This document shows, piece after piece, positions 48,004 to 56,611 of a stretch of DNA of 64,000 nt. The position numbers and the translations under genes were made by a program. The stretch lies in the NCBI GenBank assembly GCA_020854265.1, contig JADZFU010000003.1:92408-156407 (forward strand), written 5' to 3'. The DNA comes from Candidatus Uhrbacteria bacterium. Lineage in GTDB: Bacteria; Patescibacteriota; Patescibacteriia; 2-12-FULL-60-25. The notes beneath the pieces are model-generated. The model saw nothing but the letters and a program-made list of their open reading frames with translations, was not told the origin of the DNA and did not search any database. Position 1 is the stretch's first letter, and each line of letters opens with the position of its first letter.

Positions 48004-49970
48004 GAACGCCATCAGAGAAGCCTAAAAAACCCACGCCGCCGCCAGCCCGTCCTTGGCGTTCGGCAGGTTTTTCATTCGAGACCAAACACGAGAAAGGCCA
48101 TTCGGCCGATGTGGCGAAAGGATTGGAAAAAATTTACTTGAATGATTCGGCCAAGCAGGACGATTTAAAAAAACTTCATCACAAAAAACGCCGCTGGTGG
48201 CTCCGTGCGTTCACCGGATTAGTCGCGTTTTGTTTGATTTCAAGCGCACTCGCTTGGGCGGGCCTGCTTTTTCTCCAGCCCAATGCCGATCTGCCCTCCG
48301 GTAGTATCGAGGTATCAATAGACGGTCCGGACTCCATCATGCTCGGACAAGAAGTGACCTACACTGTGCGCTGGAAGAACACCTCGTTCCAACCGGTCAC
48401 CGATGCCGAGCTCCGTCTTGCGTATCCGGTCGAATTCCAAAAAACCTACGCCTCGCCATGGCCGACGGATCCCACCAATGAAGCTTGGAAGCTCGGAATA
48501 GTACCTGCCGGTGCCAATGGTCTTGTCACGGTGAAGGGTATTTTCATCGGGAATATCGGAACGCAGGGTGCGTTTCAAGCTATTTCGGTCTATCGCCAAA
48601 ATGGCGATACCCGTAGCAAGCAAACTTTGGTCACCAAGGCATTGTCATTTACCGATACGGTTTTTGAAGGAAGTTGGAACGTTCCCGCCAAAGCTGTTGC
48701 CGGCGATCGTATCGACATCGCATTCAGTTTGCACAATAAAGGAGAACAGTCTCTATCCGGACTCGCGGCCCGCATGGTATTGCCCCAAGGGTTTTTGCCG
48801 GCACAGGCTACAGGGTCCCGGTTTTTGCCGGTTGGAAGCGGAGGGGAGTGGGAGCTGGCTTTGCCCGAGCTCTCGCCGAATGCCACAACCTCGCTTTCGA
48901 TCTCAGGATCGTTCGTTTCCGGCCTGTCCGGCGATATCCCGTTTCGCTTGCGCGTGGGCGCTGAGCGCGAGAAGACTTTTGTAGCCTTGTTTGAATCGAA
49001 TCAAATTATCCCTGTACTCGCCGGAGATTTGAGTTTGCGTCTGGTGGTTAACGGAGCAGATGCGGACCGTGCCATTACCCCCGGCGAACCGCTCCGCATC
49101 TCGCTTTCATATAAAAATGTGAGTCCAGAGGCGCTCGGGGATGTCCGGCTCGAGCTCTCATTCGAGTCGATTGTAAACGGCTCATCTGCAACGGGTACCT
49201 CTTTGCTTAATTGGACGCGTTTAGAAGATGCGACACGCGGAGTTTCGTCGACCAGACCGCGTCTACAATCGATTGTCTATAACAAGTCTCAGATAGCCGG
49301 GCTTGAGTCGCTCGCTCCGTCAGACGAAGGCATCATTGAACTCGCCATACCAACCATTGGCACAGCCAGCGGAACAAAAACAGCCGATATCCGTCTCCAG
49401 CTCTCCGGCACCATGGCAACCGTGGGCAAAGATAAAGTGAAGCGTGACGTAAAAGCGAATCCGATCAAATTAAGCTACCGAAGTGATGCCGATCTCTCCG
49501 TGGAAGCGCGTTATTTTACGGAGGAGGGTGCACCGCTTGGATCCGGTCCTCTGCCTCCGGTTGCCGGAAAAACCACGGTCTATCGAGTTGTCTGGAATAT
49601 GGCCAAGAACCTGCACGCGCTCGAAAACATGATGGTCGAAGCGGTGCTCCCGGCATCCGTGGCATGGAATGCTTCATCGCTTCCAGAGGCGGGGGAGATC
49701 AGTTTTGACGAAACAACGCGCACTGTCCGATGGAAGCTGAATCAAGTGCCGGAGGATGTGAAAGAGTTACAGGCCTGGTTCGATATCTCGCTTACGCCGA
49801 CCGATCTTGATATTGGCCGTTTTGCTCGGCTCGTCGGCGATACGACATTTACGGCAACCGATCCTATTGTCTCCGAAACAATTGAACGTAAAAAACCTGC
49901 ACTCACCACCGATCTCCAAAATGACGAGGGAGCCTCCGGAAAAGGCGTCGTACGAAAGCCCGAAACTTGA
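48000..49970 (+). CDS. Surface protein with DUF11/Ig-like repeats
   Basis: 656 residues. A basic Pro-rich N terminus, one membrane helix (about 73-93), then four or five beta domains of about 110 residues carrying the DUF11-type pattern (LGQEVTYTVRWKNTSFQPVTDAELRLAYP; GDRIDIAFSLHNKGEQSLSGLAARMVLP; PGEPLRISLSYKNVSPEALGDVRLELSF). It is anchored with its bulk outside. It starts within the DUF4012 stop (ATGA), so the two are made together and may form one surface assembly. Confidence 0.78.
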   Translation: MRTPSEKPKKPTPPPARPWRSAGFSFETKHEKGHSADVAKGLEKIYLNDSAKQDDLKKLHHKKRRWWLRAFTGLVAFCLISSALAWAGLLFLQPNADLPSGSIEVSIDGPDSIMLGQEVTYTVRWKNTSFQPVTDAELRLAYPVEFQKTYASPWPTDPTNEAWKLGIVPAGANGLVTVKGIFIGNIGTQGAFQAISVYRQNGDTRSKQTLVTKALSFTDTVFEGSWNVPAKAVAGDRIDIAFSLHNKGEQSLSGLAARMVLPQGFLPAQATGSRFLPVGSGGEWELALPELSPNATTSLSISGSFVSGLSGDIPFRLRVGAEREKTFVALFESNQIIPVLAGDLSLRLVVNGADADRAITPGEPLRISLSYKNVSPEALGDVRLELSFESIVNGSSATGTSLLNWTRLEDATRGVSSTRPRLQSIVYNKSQIAGLESLAPSDEGIIELAIPTIGTASGTKTADIRLQLSGTMATVGKDKVKRDVKANPIKLSYRSDADLSVEARYFTEEGAPLGSGPLPPVAGKTTVYRVVWNMAKNLHALENMMVEAVLPASVAWNASSLPEAGEISFDETTRTVRWKLNQVPEDVKELQAWFDISLTPTDLDIGRFARLVGDTTFTATDPIVSETIERKKPALTTDLQNDEGASGKGVVRKPET

Positions 49971-49995
49971 CATTCCATTATTTTCCTGCTTAGGT
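49967..49995 (+). promoter_or_regulatory. Promoter of the 50002 gene
   Basis: TTGACA (49967-49972), 17 bases including TGC, weak -10 TTAGGT (49990-49995), 6 bases to the ATG. Confidence 0.5.
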
Positions 49996-50001
49996 AGGGC
50001 T

Positions 50002-50250
50002 ATGGACGTTCCTTCGACGGCCCAGGAGTTGTACGAAGCCTTCACGGCGCTGCCGTCCGGCTATGCCAGCGACGAGAATCTTCTCGGCATGCTGAGCATC
50101 CGCCTGCGACTGGCCGGTCTCATCGAGAGCGATCTCGCCTCGATCGAGGACCTGAAGAACCTGGAGGGCGACGCGCTCCGCTTTGCCTGCGAGATCTTCC
50201 GCAGGGATCACATTCCGTTCGACGACGGCTTGGCCGCCACGTCGATCTAG
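50002..50250 (+). CDS. Small acidic hypothetical protein
   Basis: 82 residues, helical and acidic (STAQELYEAFTALPSGYASDENLLGMLSIRLRLAGLIESDLASIEDLKNLEGDALRFACEIF). It resembles a death-domain-like or sterile-alpha-like helical bundle only in helix spacing; no family is claimed. It has its own promoter and terminator. Its base composition is richer in GC than the operon upstream. Confidence 0.6.
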   Translation: MDVPSTAQELYEAFTALPSGYASDENLLGMLSIRLRLAGLIESDLASIEDLKNLEGDALRFACEIFRRDHIPFDDGLAATSI

Positions 50251-50259
50251 TCAGATGCT

Positions 50260-50297
50260 TCTCCCCGTATCCGTGCCATCGGAGCGGGGAGTTTTCG
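50260..50297 (+). terminator. Terminator of the 50002 gene
   Basis: CTCCCCG (50261-50267) pairs with CGGGGAG (50285-50291), with an inner stem CCG/CGG, then TTTTCG. Confidence 0.75.
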
Positions 50298-50301
50298 TAC
50301 A

Positions 50302-50310
50302 TGGTATTCT
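50302..50310 (+). promoter_or_regulatory. Extended -10 of the GGDEF gene
   Basis: TGG-TATTCT, 8 bases before ATG 50319. This rules out the ATG at 50301, which overlaps the box. Confidence 0.55.
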
Positions 50311-50318
50311 GTACCCGT

Positions 50319-52685
50319 ATGCCAGATGGTGAAATCCGCCCAGAACAGACCGTATCGCAAGAGCGTCGCGTTATGCTCCGCAAGCAGCAGCTTGGGCGTA
50401 CCGATCTTGAGAAAAAACTTGCTCTGGCCGAGCAAGACCTTGAATCCGTCCGTAATGCGGGAGGGAGTCAAGAAGAGCTGCCCAAAGCAATGCGTGGCGT
50501 CGAAATCGCCAAAAAACGTATCGAGCTTTTTACGGCTCAGCACGACAATACCGGCGTATGGAAAGGGGAGTACTTTGGCCGCGATCTCCGCAAAGCGTTT
50601 GACGACCGCGGACTCGAACCAGGTCCGGACGGAGTGATTCCATCCTCGCCTGAAGATGCCTCGACGCATTTTATCTTGGTGAACATGGGCGAGCTCGATC
50701 GCATCAATTCCCAAGGCGACCACACGAGCGGCGACAAAGCGCTTGAGGCCACCGCGCGCGCCATCGAATCGCGCATCGGGGCGCGTCTCTCCGAGGTGAT
50801 GGGACCGCAAGCCGATGTTTCCAAGCATTACGACATCTACCGTACGGCCGGAAACGATTTCAGCGTTCGTCTCAAAAATATTCCGACAGCATTGGCCCAT
50901 GAGATAACCGTTCTTTTATCCGGGTCGGTGGATCTTTCACAAGCCGTGCCAGGACAGGAGGCGGCCCCGACGGAGGCAAGCATGATTTCGCAAAGTGAAA
51001 TCATCAATACCTTGAACAATCTCAATCCGGATGCGCGGAAAGAGTTTTCGGATATGTCCGAGGGCGAGCGCTCGGGAGCGGCCATCAGCGCGGTCAAAGA
51101 ATTTTTACAGCAGCAAAACGACATCCAAAAAATCGAAGCCCGCTTCAATCGTTTGACCGACAAAATCCGCAGTAATGCGCCGGACGCATCCGACTTTTAC
51201 GACAAATTTCAAAAAAAAGCGCTCGAAGGTCTGCTTAAACGCGAAGGCGATCCGACGACTTTGCCTTTTTCGACCGTGATCGAGCGCCTGCGCGAACTTG
51301 GCGCATTGGATGACGCCGAGGGTTGGCGCGAATCCCGTACACGCCTCGCCAAGCAAGAGGCCCGCCGCCAAGCAACCGACCGCCGCCATTCGGCGCGCAG
51401 TCTCGAAAAAACGCTTGTTGATGTCGCCGCGAAGCGTCATCTCGAGATGCCTCTTCCTCAAGATAGCGTCACATCCGTCGCAACTACCGAAAGCGGGGCG
51501 CAGGAGTTTGTTCCGCCACAAGACACGAGCGGCATCGAACGCATTAAACATCTTGAGGCGATCTACGAATCAGAGAAACAAAAATCGCCGGATGACGCCG
51601 AGCTAGCCGAGCTCAATTTGGAAATCGAAAAAGCCAATCGTGATACCATGACCGGTTTAAACGGACGCGGCCGTTTATTCAAACACCTTGAAAGCGGGAT
51701 GGCAGCCGGTAAACCCATGACTGCCATGTATATCGACATGGCGTTTCTCAAGTATTTCGATAAGGAAGGCGGCGGAGAAACCGGAAATATCGCCATCAAA
51801 AAAGCCGCCGAACTGCTCGATGGGGTTGCACGAGATCTTCAGAAACAAATGATCGCAGAAACAGGCGAGTCGGATGTGGTAGTGGATGCGTATCGCGTCG
51901 GCGGCGATGAATTCGCTTTGGCGGTTACCGGCGGAGGAGCGGATGCCGCTGCGCGGTTATCGCGCCTCCTGCGTGAGCGGGAAAAAGCGTCCGGAGCCAT
52001 TCCGCTTCAAGGGGAGCGTGCAGTCGGAGCGTTCTACTCCCAAAAACTTTCTTTCAATTTCGGCACCATGGGTCCGCTGACCGAATCCGCATTGCGCGAT
52101 CTGCTAAAACAAAACGGCATCCCGCTCAAACCCGAGACCGATCCCAAGGCACGCGAAGAGCTCGCCGAGTACGCACTCAAATTTGCCGACAAACAGCTCG
52201 AATATCAAAAAGGATTCAACCGCATTCTGCTCCTGGTGCGCGAAAAATTGAACGGCGAGCTTTCGGGCGATACAGGAAAATTCAATCAGCTTCAAAAATA
52301 TTCCGAAAAAGCCTTGTTTGGAGAAGACGGAAAAAAACTCGTCGATGAAATTGCCGCAAAACTGAAAGCCGATCCAAAGGCTTCGGTCGAAGCACAGGTC
52401 ATGCAATTCGTCGCCGACAAGATCAAATCCAAATCCGAGGGGGCATCCAAGCATGCCGAGGCGCTCGACCGCGCAATAGACGAACGCGTGCGCGAGCTCT
52501 ACTTTGATCAGCAGATCCGAGGCATGCAGGAACTTATCAAAAGCCTGGAAAAGCAGCTTTCCGATACGGTAACAGCAAATAAAGCGCTTTCCGGAGAGAA
52601 TGAGACCCTGAAAATGCAGATCAAAGCCCTCGAACAAGAAGTCCAGACCGTAGCAGGTCTTCGCGAAAAGATTTTGTCCAAGTAA
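50319..52685 (+). CDS. Double GGDEF-domain protein, first domain degenerate
   Basis: 788 residues, no membrane segment. Around 100-195 is a GGDEF-like fold whose signature reads AGNDF (about 177) with HFILVNMGELDRINSQGDH before it, so it is probably inactive. Around 440-560 is a second one with DTMTGLNGRGRLFKHL, a metal Asp in YIDMAFLKYFD and signature VGGDEF (about 528), which could make cyclic di-GMP or a related dinucleotide. Helical segments flank both, and the end is a coiled coil (LIKSLEKQLSDTVTANKALSGENETLKMQIKALEQE). No EAL, HD-GYP or PilZ gene is nearby. Confidence 0.8.
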   Translation: MPDGEIRPEQTVSQERRVMLRKQQLGRTDLEKKLALAEQDLESVRNAGGSQEELPKAMRGVEIAKKRIELFTAQHDNTGVWKGEYFGRDLRKAFDDRGLEPGPDGVIPSSPEDASTHFILVNMGELDRINSQGDHTSGDKALEATARAIESRIGARLSEVMGPQADVSKHYDIYRTAGNDFSVRLKNIPTALAHEITVLLSGSVDLSQAVPGQEAAPTEASMISQSEIINTLNNLNPDARKEFSDMSEGERSGAAISAVKEFLQQQNDIQKIEARFNRLTDKIRSNAPDASDFYDKFQKKALEGLLKREGDPTTLPFSTVIERLRELGALDDAEGWRESRTRLAKQEARRQATDRRHSARSLEKTLVDVAAKRHLEMPLPQDSVTSVATTESGAQEFVPPQDTSGIERIKHLEAIYESEKQKSPDDAELAELNLEIEKANRDTMTGLNGRGRLFKHLESGMAAGKPMTAMYIDMAFLKYFDKEGGGETGNIAIKKAAELLDGVARDLQKQMIAETGESDVVVDAYRVGGDEFALAVTGGGADAAARLSRLLREREKASGAIPLQGERAVGAFYSQKLSFNFGTMGPLTESALRDLLKQNGIPLKPETDPKAREELAEYALKFADKQLEYQKGFNRILLLVREKLNGELSGDTGKFNQLQKYSEKALFGEDGKKLVDEIAAKLKADPKASVEAQVMQFVADKIKSKSEGASKHAEALDRAIDERVRELYFDQQIRGMQELIKSLEKQLSDTVTANKALSGENETLKMQIKALEQEVQTVAGLREKILSK

Positions 52686-52692
52686 GCTGTGT

Positions 52693-52698
52693 TATACT
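52693..52698 (+). promoter_or_regulatory. -10 of the baseplate-J-like gene
   Basis: TATACT, predicted start about 7 bases before ATG 52712. No clear -35. Confidence 0.45.
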
Positions 52699-52711
52699 CC
52701 CGAAGCTCACT

Positions 52712-54010
52712 ATGACGCCTCCCCGCCGACGACCAGGTTCCGTCCACATTACCGCACCGTCTTTTGCGACCGGCACGCGCTCTACCGCTTACCGACGTAT
52801 TGCCTATACCTTTATTGCCCTCACCATAGTCATTGTAGTGGCTGTATTGTGGTTGACCTCGGTCCGGGCTGAAGTATTGGTAAAAGTGAAACGCGACAAT
52901 GTGCGTTTGGATGGGGTCGTAGAAGTCGCACGCGAGCCCAAGGCAGGCCAAATCCCGGGACGCGTAGTTCAAGGCGTATTTGAAAAAGTGCAGGAGTTCC
53001 CGGTGCAAGGCGAGTCAGGCGCCCCCATCGACCCGACCAAGCCCACCACGACCACGCCCGCTCCGGTCGCGCCTCCGGTCCAAGACGATACGGTCATTGC
53101 CCGAGGAACAGTCAAAATCATCAATAACTACTCCAAAGCACAGACTCTGGTTCGCCGCACCCGACTTTTAACATCTGACAACAAGCTCTACCGCATTGAT
53201 GCGCAGGTCAATATCCCGCCTGGCGGTTCGGTTACGGTTGCGGCCTACGCCGATCAGCCCGGCAGCCAATTCGTCCTCAAAGAACCGACCAAATTTACAA
53301 TTCCTGGCCTGTTTATCGATCTCCAAAAGCATATATTTGCAGAATCGAGCGCGCCCTTCGACGCCGTGCCTCGCGGAACCATCGAATCATCCCAATCAGA
53401 ACCAGCGCCGGTCACGACGCCTCCAACAGCTCCAAAGAAAGGGAAGCCGGTTACCCAGTCCGATATCGACCGCGCCGAAAAATCGTTGACCGATCTCGTT
53501 TTGAGTCAGGCGACCAAGGCTCTCGGCGACGAGGTACCGGAGAAAGACCGTATGGAAGTGGTATACGTGGTCAAAGTCCTCGACAAGAAATTCATGGTCC
53601 GCCCGGGGGATATTGCCGAAGTCTTCTTAGCCTCGGTCAAGTTAGACGTAACCGCCGTCTACTACTCAAAAGAGGATATGCAATCCCTTGTTCGCACGCG
53701 TCTCAAAGAGAAGGTTCCGCAAGGTCGCGAATTCTTGCCTTTTGACGGGGGAGCGATCACCTATTCGCTCGAATCATCCGATGCTTCTGCCGAGACCGCT
53801 GCCATCCGCGTCTCCGCCGATGCGGGCTACCGCTTGAGCCCGACCAGCCCACTCCTTCAAAAAACCGTCATTGCCGGAAAATCCAAATCTGATGCCGAAT
53901 CAATACTAAAGGCGGTGGATGGAGTGGAATCGGTCATCATTACCATCAAACCAGGCTGGCTCGACACCATCCCGACCCTCAAAGATCGTATAGAAGTGAA
54001 GGTAGAGTAA
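52712..54010 (+). CDS. Membrane-anchored baseplate-J-like protein
   Basis: 432 residues. A basic N terminus and one membrane helix (about 30-48) precede an extracellular part. Residues about 125-200 have the baseplate-J-like pattern VIARGTVKIINNYSKAQTLVRRTRLLTSDNKLYRIDAQVNIPPGGSVTVAAYADQPGSQ...FTIPGL. Pro/Thr-rich linkers and two further mixed domains follow. Such proteins are common in Patescibacteria without any other phage tail genes, so a cell-surface role is more likely than a tail role. It is transcribed alone or with the gene behind it. Confidence 0.75.
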   Translation: MTPPRRRPGSVHITAPSFATGTRSTAYRRIAYTFIALTIVIVVAVLWLTSVRAEVLVKVKRDNVRLDGVVEVAREPKAGQIPGRVVQGVFEKVQEFPVQGESGAPIDPTKPTTTTPAPVAPPVQDDTVIARGTVKIINNYSKAQTLVRRTRLLTSDNKLYRIDAQVNIPPGGSVTVAAYADQPGSQFVLKEPTKFTIPGLFIDLQKHIFAESSAPFDAVPRGTIESSQSEPAPVTTPPTAPKKGKPVTQSDIDRAEKSLTDLVLSQATKALGDEVPEKDRMEVVYVVKVLDKKFMVRPGDIAEVFLASVKLDVTAVYYSKEDMQSLVRTRLKEKVPQGREFLPFDGGAITYSLESSDASAETAAIRVSADAGYRLSPTSPLLQKTVIAGKSKSDAESILKAVDGVESVIITIKPGWLDTIPTLKDRIEVKVE

Positions 54011-54012
54011 GG

Positions 54013-54018
54013 TATAAT
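54013..54018 (+). promoter_or_regulatory. -10 of the 54025 gene
   Basis: Perfect TATAAT 6 bases before the GTG start: leaderless. Confidence 0.5.
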
Positions 54019-54024
54019 TACTCG

Positions 54025-54957
54025 GTGCCAAGAATCAACTGCCAACAATCACGAGATTTTCTGAAATCAATTCAGGCCAATTTTCGTGAATACCAGGACA
54101 TACTCGCGGAGTATCAGCGCACGGGACAACGAATCATAGAGATTGCGTTAAATAACAAAAAGGAGCATCTCGAAAACCTCGTAGACATTTTAAAGGAAGA
54201 GCTTCAACTTGTTTCATTTGATGCGGCGATCGAAATTCTTGGGAATGATTTTCTTGGCCCTGTAGCCATTTTCAAAACTTGGAATATCAGACTTGAAACA
54301 AAAGACATCCCTCCCATCCCATTTAGCAAAGAAGACCTAGAACGCGCCAAACAACTAAACCAATTCCTCATTCTCCGCATTCCTCTCACCATGAAAGAGA
54401 TGGAAGAGAAGTACAAAGGAGGAAACGCTTTTCAAAATGATGATTGGTTCAAAGAAGAAGACTTCTATACCAAAGAAACCTCCAAGCCAGGCTGGGCCCT
54501 TGTATCCAAAGAACCTATCCCGGATTCCACCAGCGCGAATTATCTCGAACAGACCCAAGTCATATGCGATTACCTCGATAGCCTAGTTTTTGGAGATGTC
54601 GATGAAATGCCTGAAATCTACCAAGATGCAATCATCGAGTTCGAAGCCAAGAAAGAAGCCGTGTTCAAAGATCTCATAACTTCCGACGGGCGAGAGGCTG
54701 CCAAGGTGCTCTCTGAGCTTCAAATCAGCAAGCTTACCAGACAATCTCCAGCCGATGTCATCCATGACCTTATGGTGTACAAACAGAGTAATGGTGAGAG
54801 ATTGTTAGAGAGTATGTATACATTTACCAGCGTCCGTTCTTCGGATGGTGGTCTCGTCTGTGTCGGTAGATTTGATTCCGACGGCGTGGACGTCGACAGC
54901 GGCTTTCCCAGTAACACTGGTGACTCTCTTGGTGTGTGCTTCTCCCGCAGTTTATAA
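54025..54957 (+). CDS. Hypothetical soluble protein
   Basis: 310 residues, starting at GTG. Mostly helical by appearance, with an acidic middle (FSKEDLERAKQLNQFLILRIPLTMKEMEEKYKG, DDWFKEEDFYTKETSKPGWALVSKEP). No signal or membrane helix and no family that I recognise. Base composition is poorer in GC than its neighbours, which may mark a later arrival. Position of the perfect -10 supports the GTG. Confidence 0.65.
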   Translation: MPRINCQQSRDFLKSIQANFREYQDILAEYQRTGQRIIEIALNNKKEHLENLVDILKEELQLVSFDAAIEILGNDFLGPVAIFKTWNIRLETKDIPPIPFSKEDLERAKQLNQFLILRIPLTMKEMEEKYKGGNAFQNDDWFKEEDFYTKETSKPGWALVSKEPIPDSTSANYLEQTQVICDYLDSLVFGDVDEMPEIYQDAIIEFEAKKEAVFKDLITSDGREAAKVLSELQISKLTRQSPADVIHDLMVYKQSNGERLLESMYTFTSVRSSDGGLVCVGRFDSDGVDVDSGFPSNTGDSLGVCFSRSL

Positions 54958-54963
54958 AGTTTG

Positions 54964-54972
54964 TGTTACCCT
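54964..54972 (+). promoter_or_regulatory. Possible extended -10 of smpB-ssrA-infC
   Basis: TGT-TACCCT, 6 bases before ATG 54979. Confidence 0.4.
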
Positions 54973-54978
54973 CCCGCC

Positions 54979-55422
54979 ATGCCTCTCTACGCCGAGAACC
55001 GCAAAGCGCGGCATGAATACGAAATCCTCGAAAAATACGAGGGAGGGTTGGAATTGCTCGGGTCCGAGGTAAAGGCTATCCGCGAGGGCGGTGCCAAGCT
55101 GGAGGGCTCCTATGTCCGCCTGATGCGTGGCGAGCTCTATCTGGTCGGGGCTCAAATTAGGGCATATTCGAAGATTTTCAAACGCGATGAATACGATCCG
55201 ACGCGTTCGCGAAAAGTACTGGTCAATGTCCGGGAACTGCGCTCCATAGCGCCAAAGTTAGCCCAGAAAGGCTTGACACTTGTGCCCTTATCGTTGTATC
55301 CTCTCGGCCGACGCGTGAAGCTCGCCTTCGCCCTCTGTCGCGGGAAAAAAGCCCATGACAAGCGGGAAACATTGAAGGAGCGGGAGCTTTCGCGACGCCT
55401 TCGTCGAAATGACGATGAGTAA
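54979..55422 (+). CDS. smpB: SsrA-binding protein SmpB
   Basis: 147 residues. SmpB binds the tRNA-like end of tmRNA and carries it into stalled ribosomes. Family motifs are NRKARHEYEILEKYEGGLELLGSEVKAIREGGAKLEGSYV, the KLLL-like helix region and the basic tail GKKAHDKRETLKERELSRRLRR. The start MPLYAENRKARHEYEI is normal; the frame extends to 54961, but that part is not SmpB-like. The tmRNA gene begins 6 bases after the stop, so protein and RNA partner are probably on one transcript. Confidence 0.96.
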   Translation: MPLYAENRKARHEYEILEKYEGGLELLGSEVKAIREGGAKLEGSYVRLMRGELYLVGAQIRAYSKIFKRDEYDPTRSRKVLVNVRELRSIAPKLAQKGLTLVPLSLYPLGRRVKLAFALCRGKKAHDKRETLKERELSRRLRRNDDE

Positions 55423-55428
55423 ACGCCC

Positions 55429-55834
55429 GGGGATGAATCAGCATCGACGGCGTTCGCACGTTCAAACGGCAAGCCGAGCGTGACTACCAGCTCGTAAATC
55501 CAGATAGTCTCATGACAACTGCCAACGTCATGTCCAAGGTCCGCGAAGCGATTGCTCACGCTTTCCGCGCTCCGGCCTTTGTTCCGACCTTCGCTTAACG
55601 CGAATCGTGTTGGGCCGGCCCGCTTCCCTGCGTCTCAAGGGGAAGACGACGCCGTCATATATTGGGACTTGATCGCGTAGACGTTCTCTTTACGCGGTGA
55701 CAGGCCGAGAACTTGATTCCTGCACGCTCGTCCGCTCCCGGACGCAGGGATGACAACCAGAGCGGACCAAGCTTGTGAACGACGTTTGCACGTCGGTCGT
55801 CCGGACGGGGGTGCGATACCCCCCATCTCCACCA
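55429..55834 (+). ncRNA. ssrA: Transfer-messenger RNA (tmRNA)
   Basis: 406 bases. Acceptor stem GGGGATG pairs with CATCTCC, with discriminator A and encoded CCA. The conserved 5' element is AATCAGCATCGACGG. T-stem is GGGGG/CCCCC with unusual loop TGCGATA (G where U55 is expected), preceded by CGGAC as in E. coli. Pseudoknot 1 is explicit: CGAGC (55475-55479)/GCTCG (55490-55494), with loop GACTA (55482-55486) pairing to TAGTC (55505-55509). The likely resume codon is GCC at 55521, 11 bases later. It opens a 25-codon tag starting A-N-V-M-S-K and ending FVPTFA before TAA at 55596-55598. Sits between smpB and infC. Confidence 0.92.
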
Positions 55835-55844
55835 TCGCATTCCA

Positions 55845-56405
55845 ATGCGCATACACCATCGCCGCCGCGGCGGCTATCAAAAGAAAGAAGAGCTCGTCCA
55901 ATACAACGTGAACGAGCAGATTCTGGCGCCCGAGGTCCGTGTCATCGACGAGAACAGCGAAATGATCGGTGTTCTTCCGACGGCACAGGCCATAGCCACG
56001 GCCCAAGAACGCGGGTACGACCTCGTCGAGGTTTCGCCCAAAGCGGTTCCGCCCGTCTGCCGCTTCATCGATTACGGACAATTCAAATATCAAAAAGAGA
56101 AGGAGCTCAAAGCCCAAAAGGCTCATGCCAAAAAAGTCGACATCAAAGGCATACGCCTCTCGGTCAAAATGGGGGAGAACGATTTCAACACGCGTCTCGC
56201 CAAAGCCAAAGAGTTCTTGGCAGACGGCGACAAGCTCAAAATCGAGCTCATGCTCCGCGGCCGTGAAAAAGAACACGGCAATATCGGAAGGGAGCGCATC
56301 CAAGCCTTCCTCGATCTCATCCAGCAGGAGTACGAGCTTTCAATCGAACAGCCGATCACCCGAAGCGGCGGCAATGTCTCTACCATTGTGGGACGCAAGT
56401 CATAA
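55845..56405 (+). CDS. infC: Translation initiation factor IF-3
   Basis: 186 residues. IF-3 checks start-codon pairing and keeps the subunits apart. The N domain is YNVNEQILAPEVRVIDENSEMIGVLPTAQAIATAQERGYDLVEVSPKAVPPVCRFIDYGQFKYQKEKE. The C domain contains DIKGIRLSVKMGENDFNTRLAKAKEFL and RGREKEH. ATG start only 10 bases after the tmRNA CCA end, no ribosome site. It is followed by rpmI and rplT, the standard order. Confidence 0.97.
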   Translation: MRIHHRRRGGYQKKEELVQYNVNEQILAPEVRVIDENSEMIGVLPTAQAIATAQERGYDLVEVSPKAVPPVCRFIDYGQFKYQKEKELKAQKAHAKKVDIKGIRLSVKMGENDFNTRLAKAKEFLADGDKLKIELMLRGREKEHGNIGRERIQAFLDLIQQEYELSIEQPITRSGGNVSTIVGRKS

Positions 56406-56412
56406 CCATTAT

Positions 56413-56604
56413 ATGAAGCAAAAAACCTCCAAGACCCTGGCCAAACGCCTCGTCATCACCAAAACCGGTAAGCTCCTGAAACGCAAAGGCGGTCAGGACC
56501 ACTTCAATAGCCGCGAATCCGGCAAGGTCACGCGCAACAAGCGCCGCGACCTCTCCGTACACAAGGCTTACGTCCGTACGCTTAAGTCTTTGATCAACGC
56601 CTAA
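56413..56604 (+). CDS. rpmI: 50S ribosomal protein bL35
   Basis: 63 residues, standard bL35: MKQKTSKTLAKRLVITKTGKLLKRKGGQDHFNSRES...RRDLSVHKAYVRTLKSL. The gap to infC is 7 bases and to rplT 7 bases. The longer frame to 56125 overlaps infC and is not real. Confidence 0.96.
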   Translation: MKQKTSKTLAKRLVITKTGKLLKRKGGQDHFNSRESGKVTRNKRRDLSVHKAYVRTLKSLINA

Positions 56605-56611
56605 TACCGAT

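Noticed and set aside
52712-54010. Prophage or phage-tail remnant
   Set aside because: The baseplate-J-like protein is membrane-anchored, and no other tail, capsid or integrase gene is near.
55473-55598. A 42-codon open frame (with stop) through the tmRNA as the tag
   Set aside because: Its first third is occupied by pseudoknot 1; the resume codon must lie after 55509, giving 25 codons.
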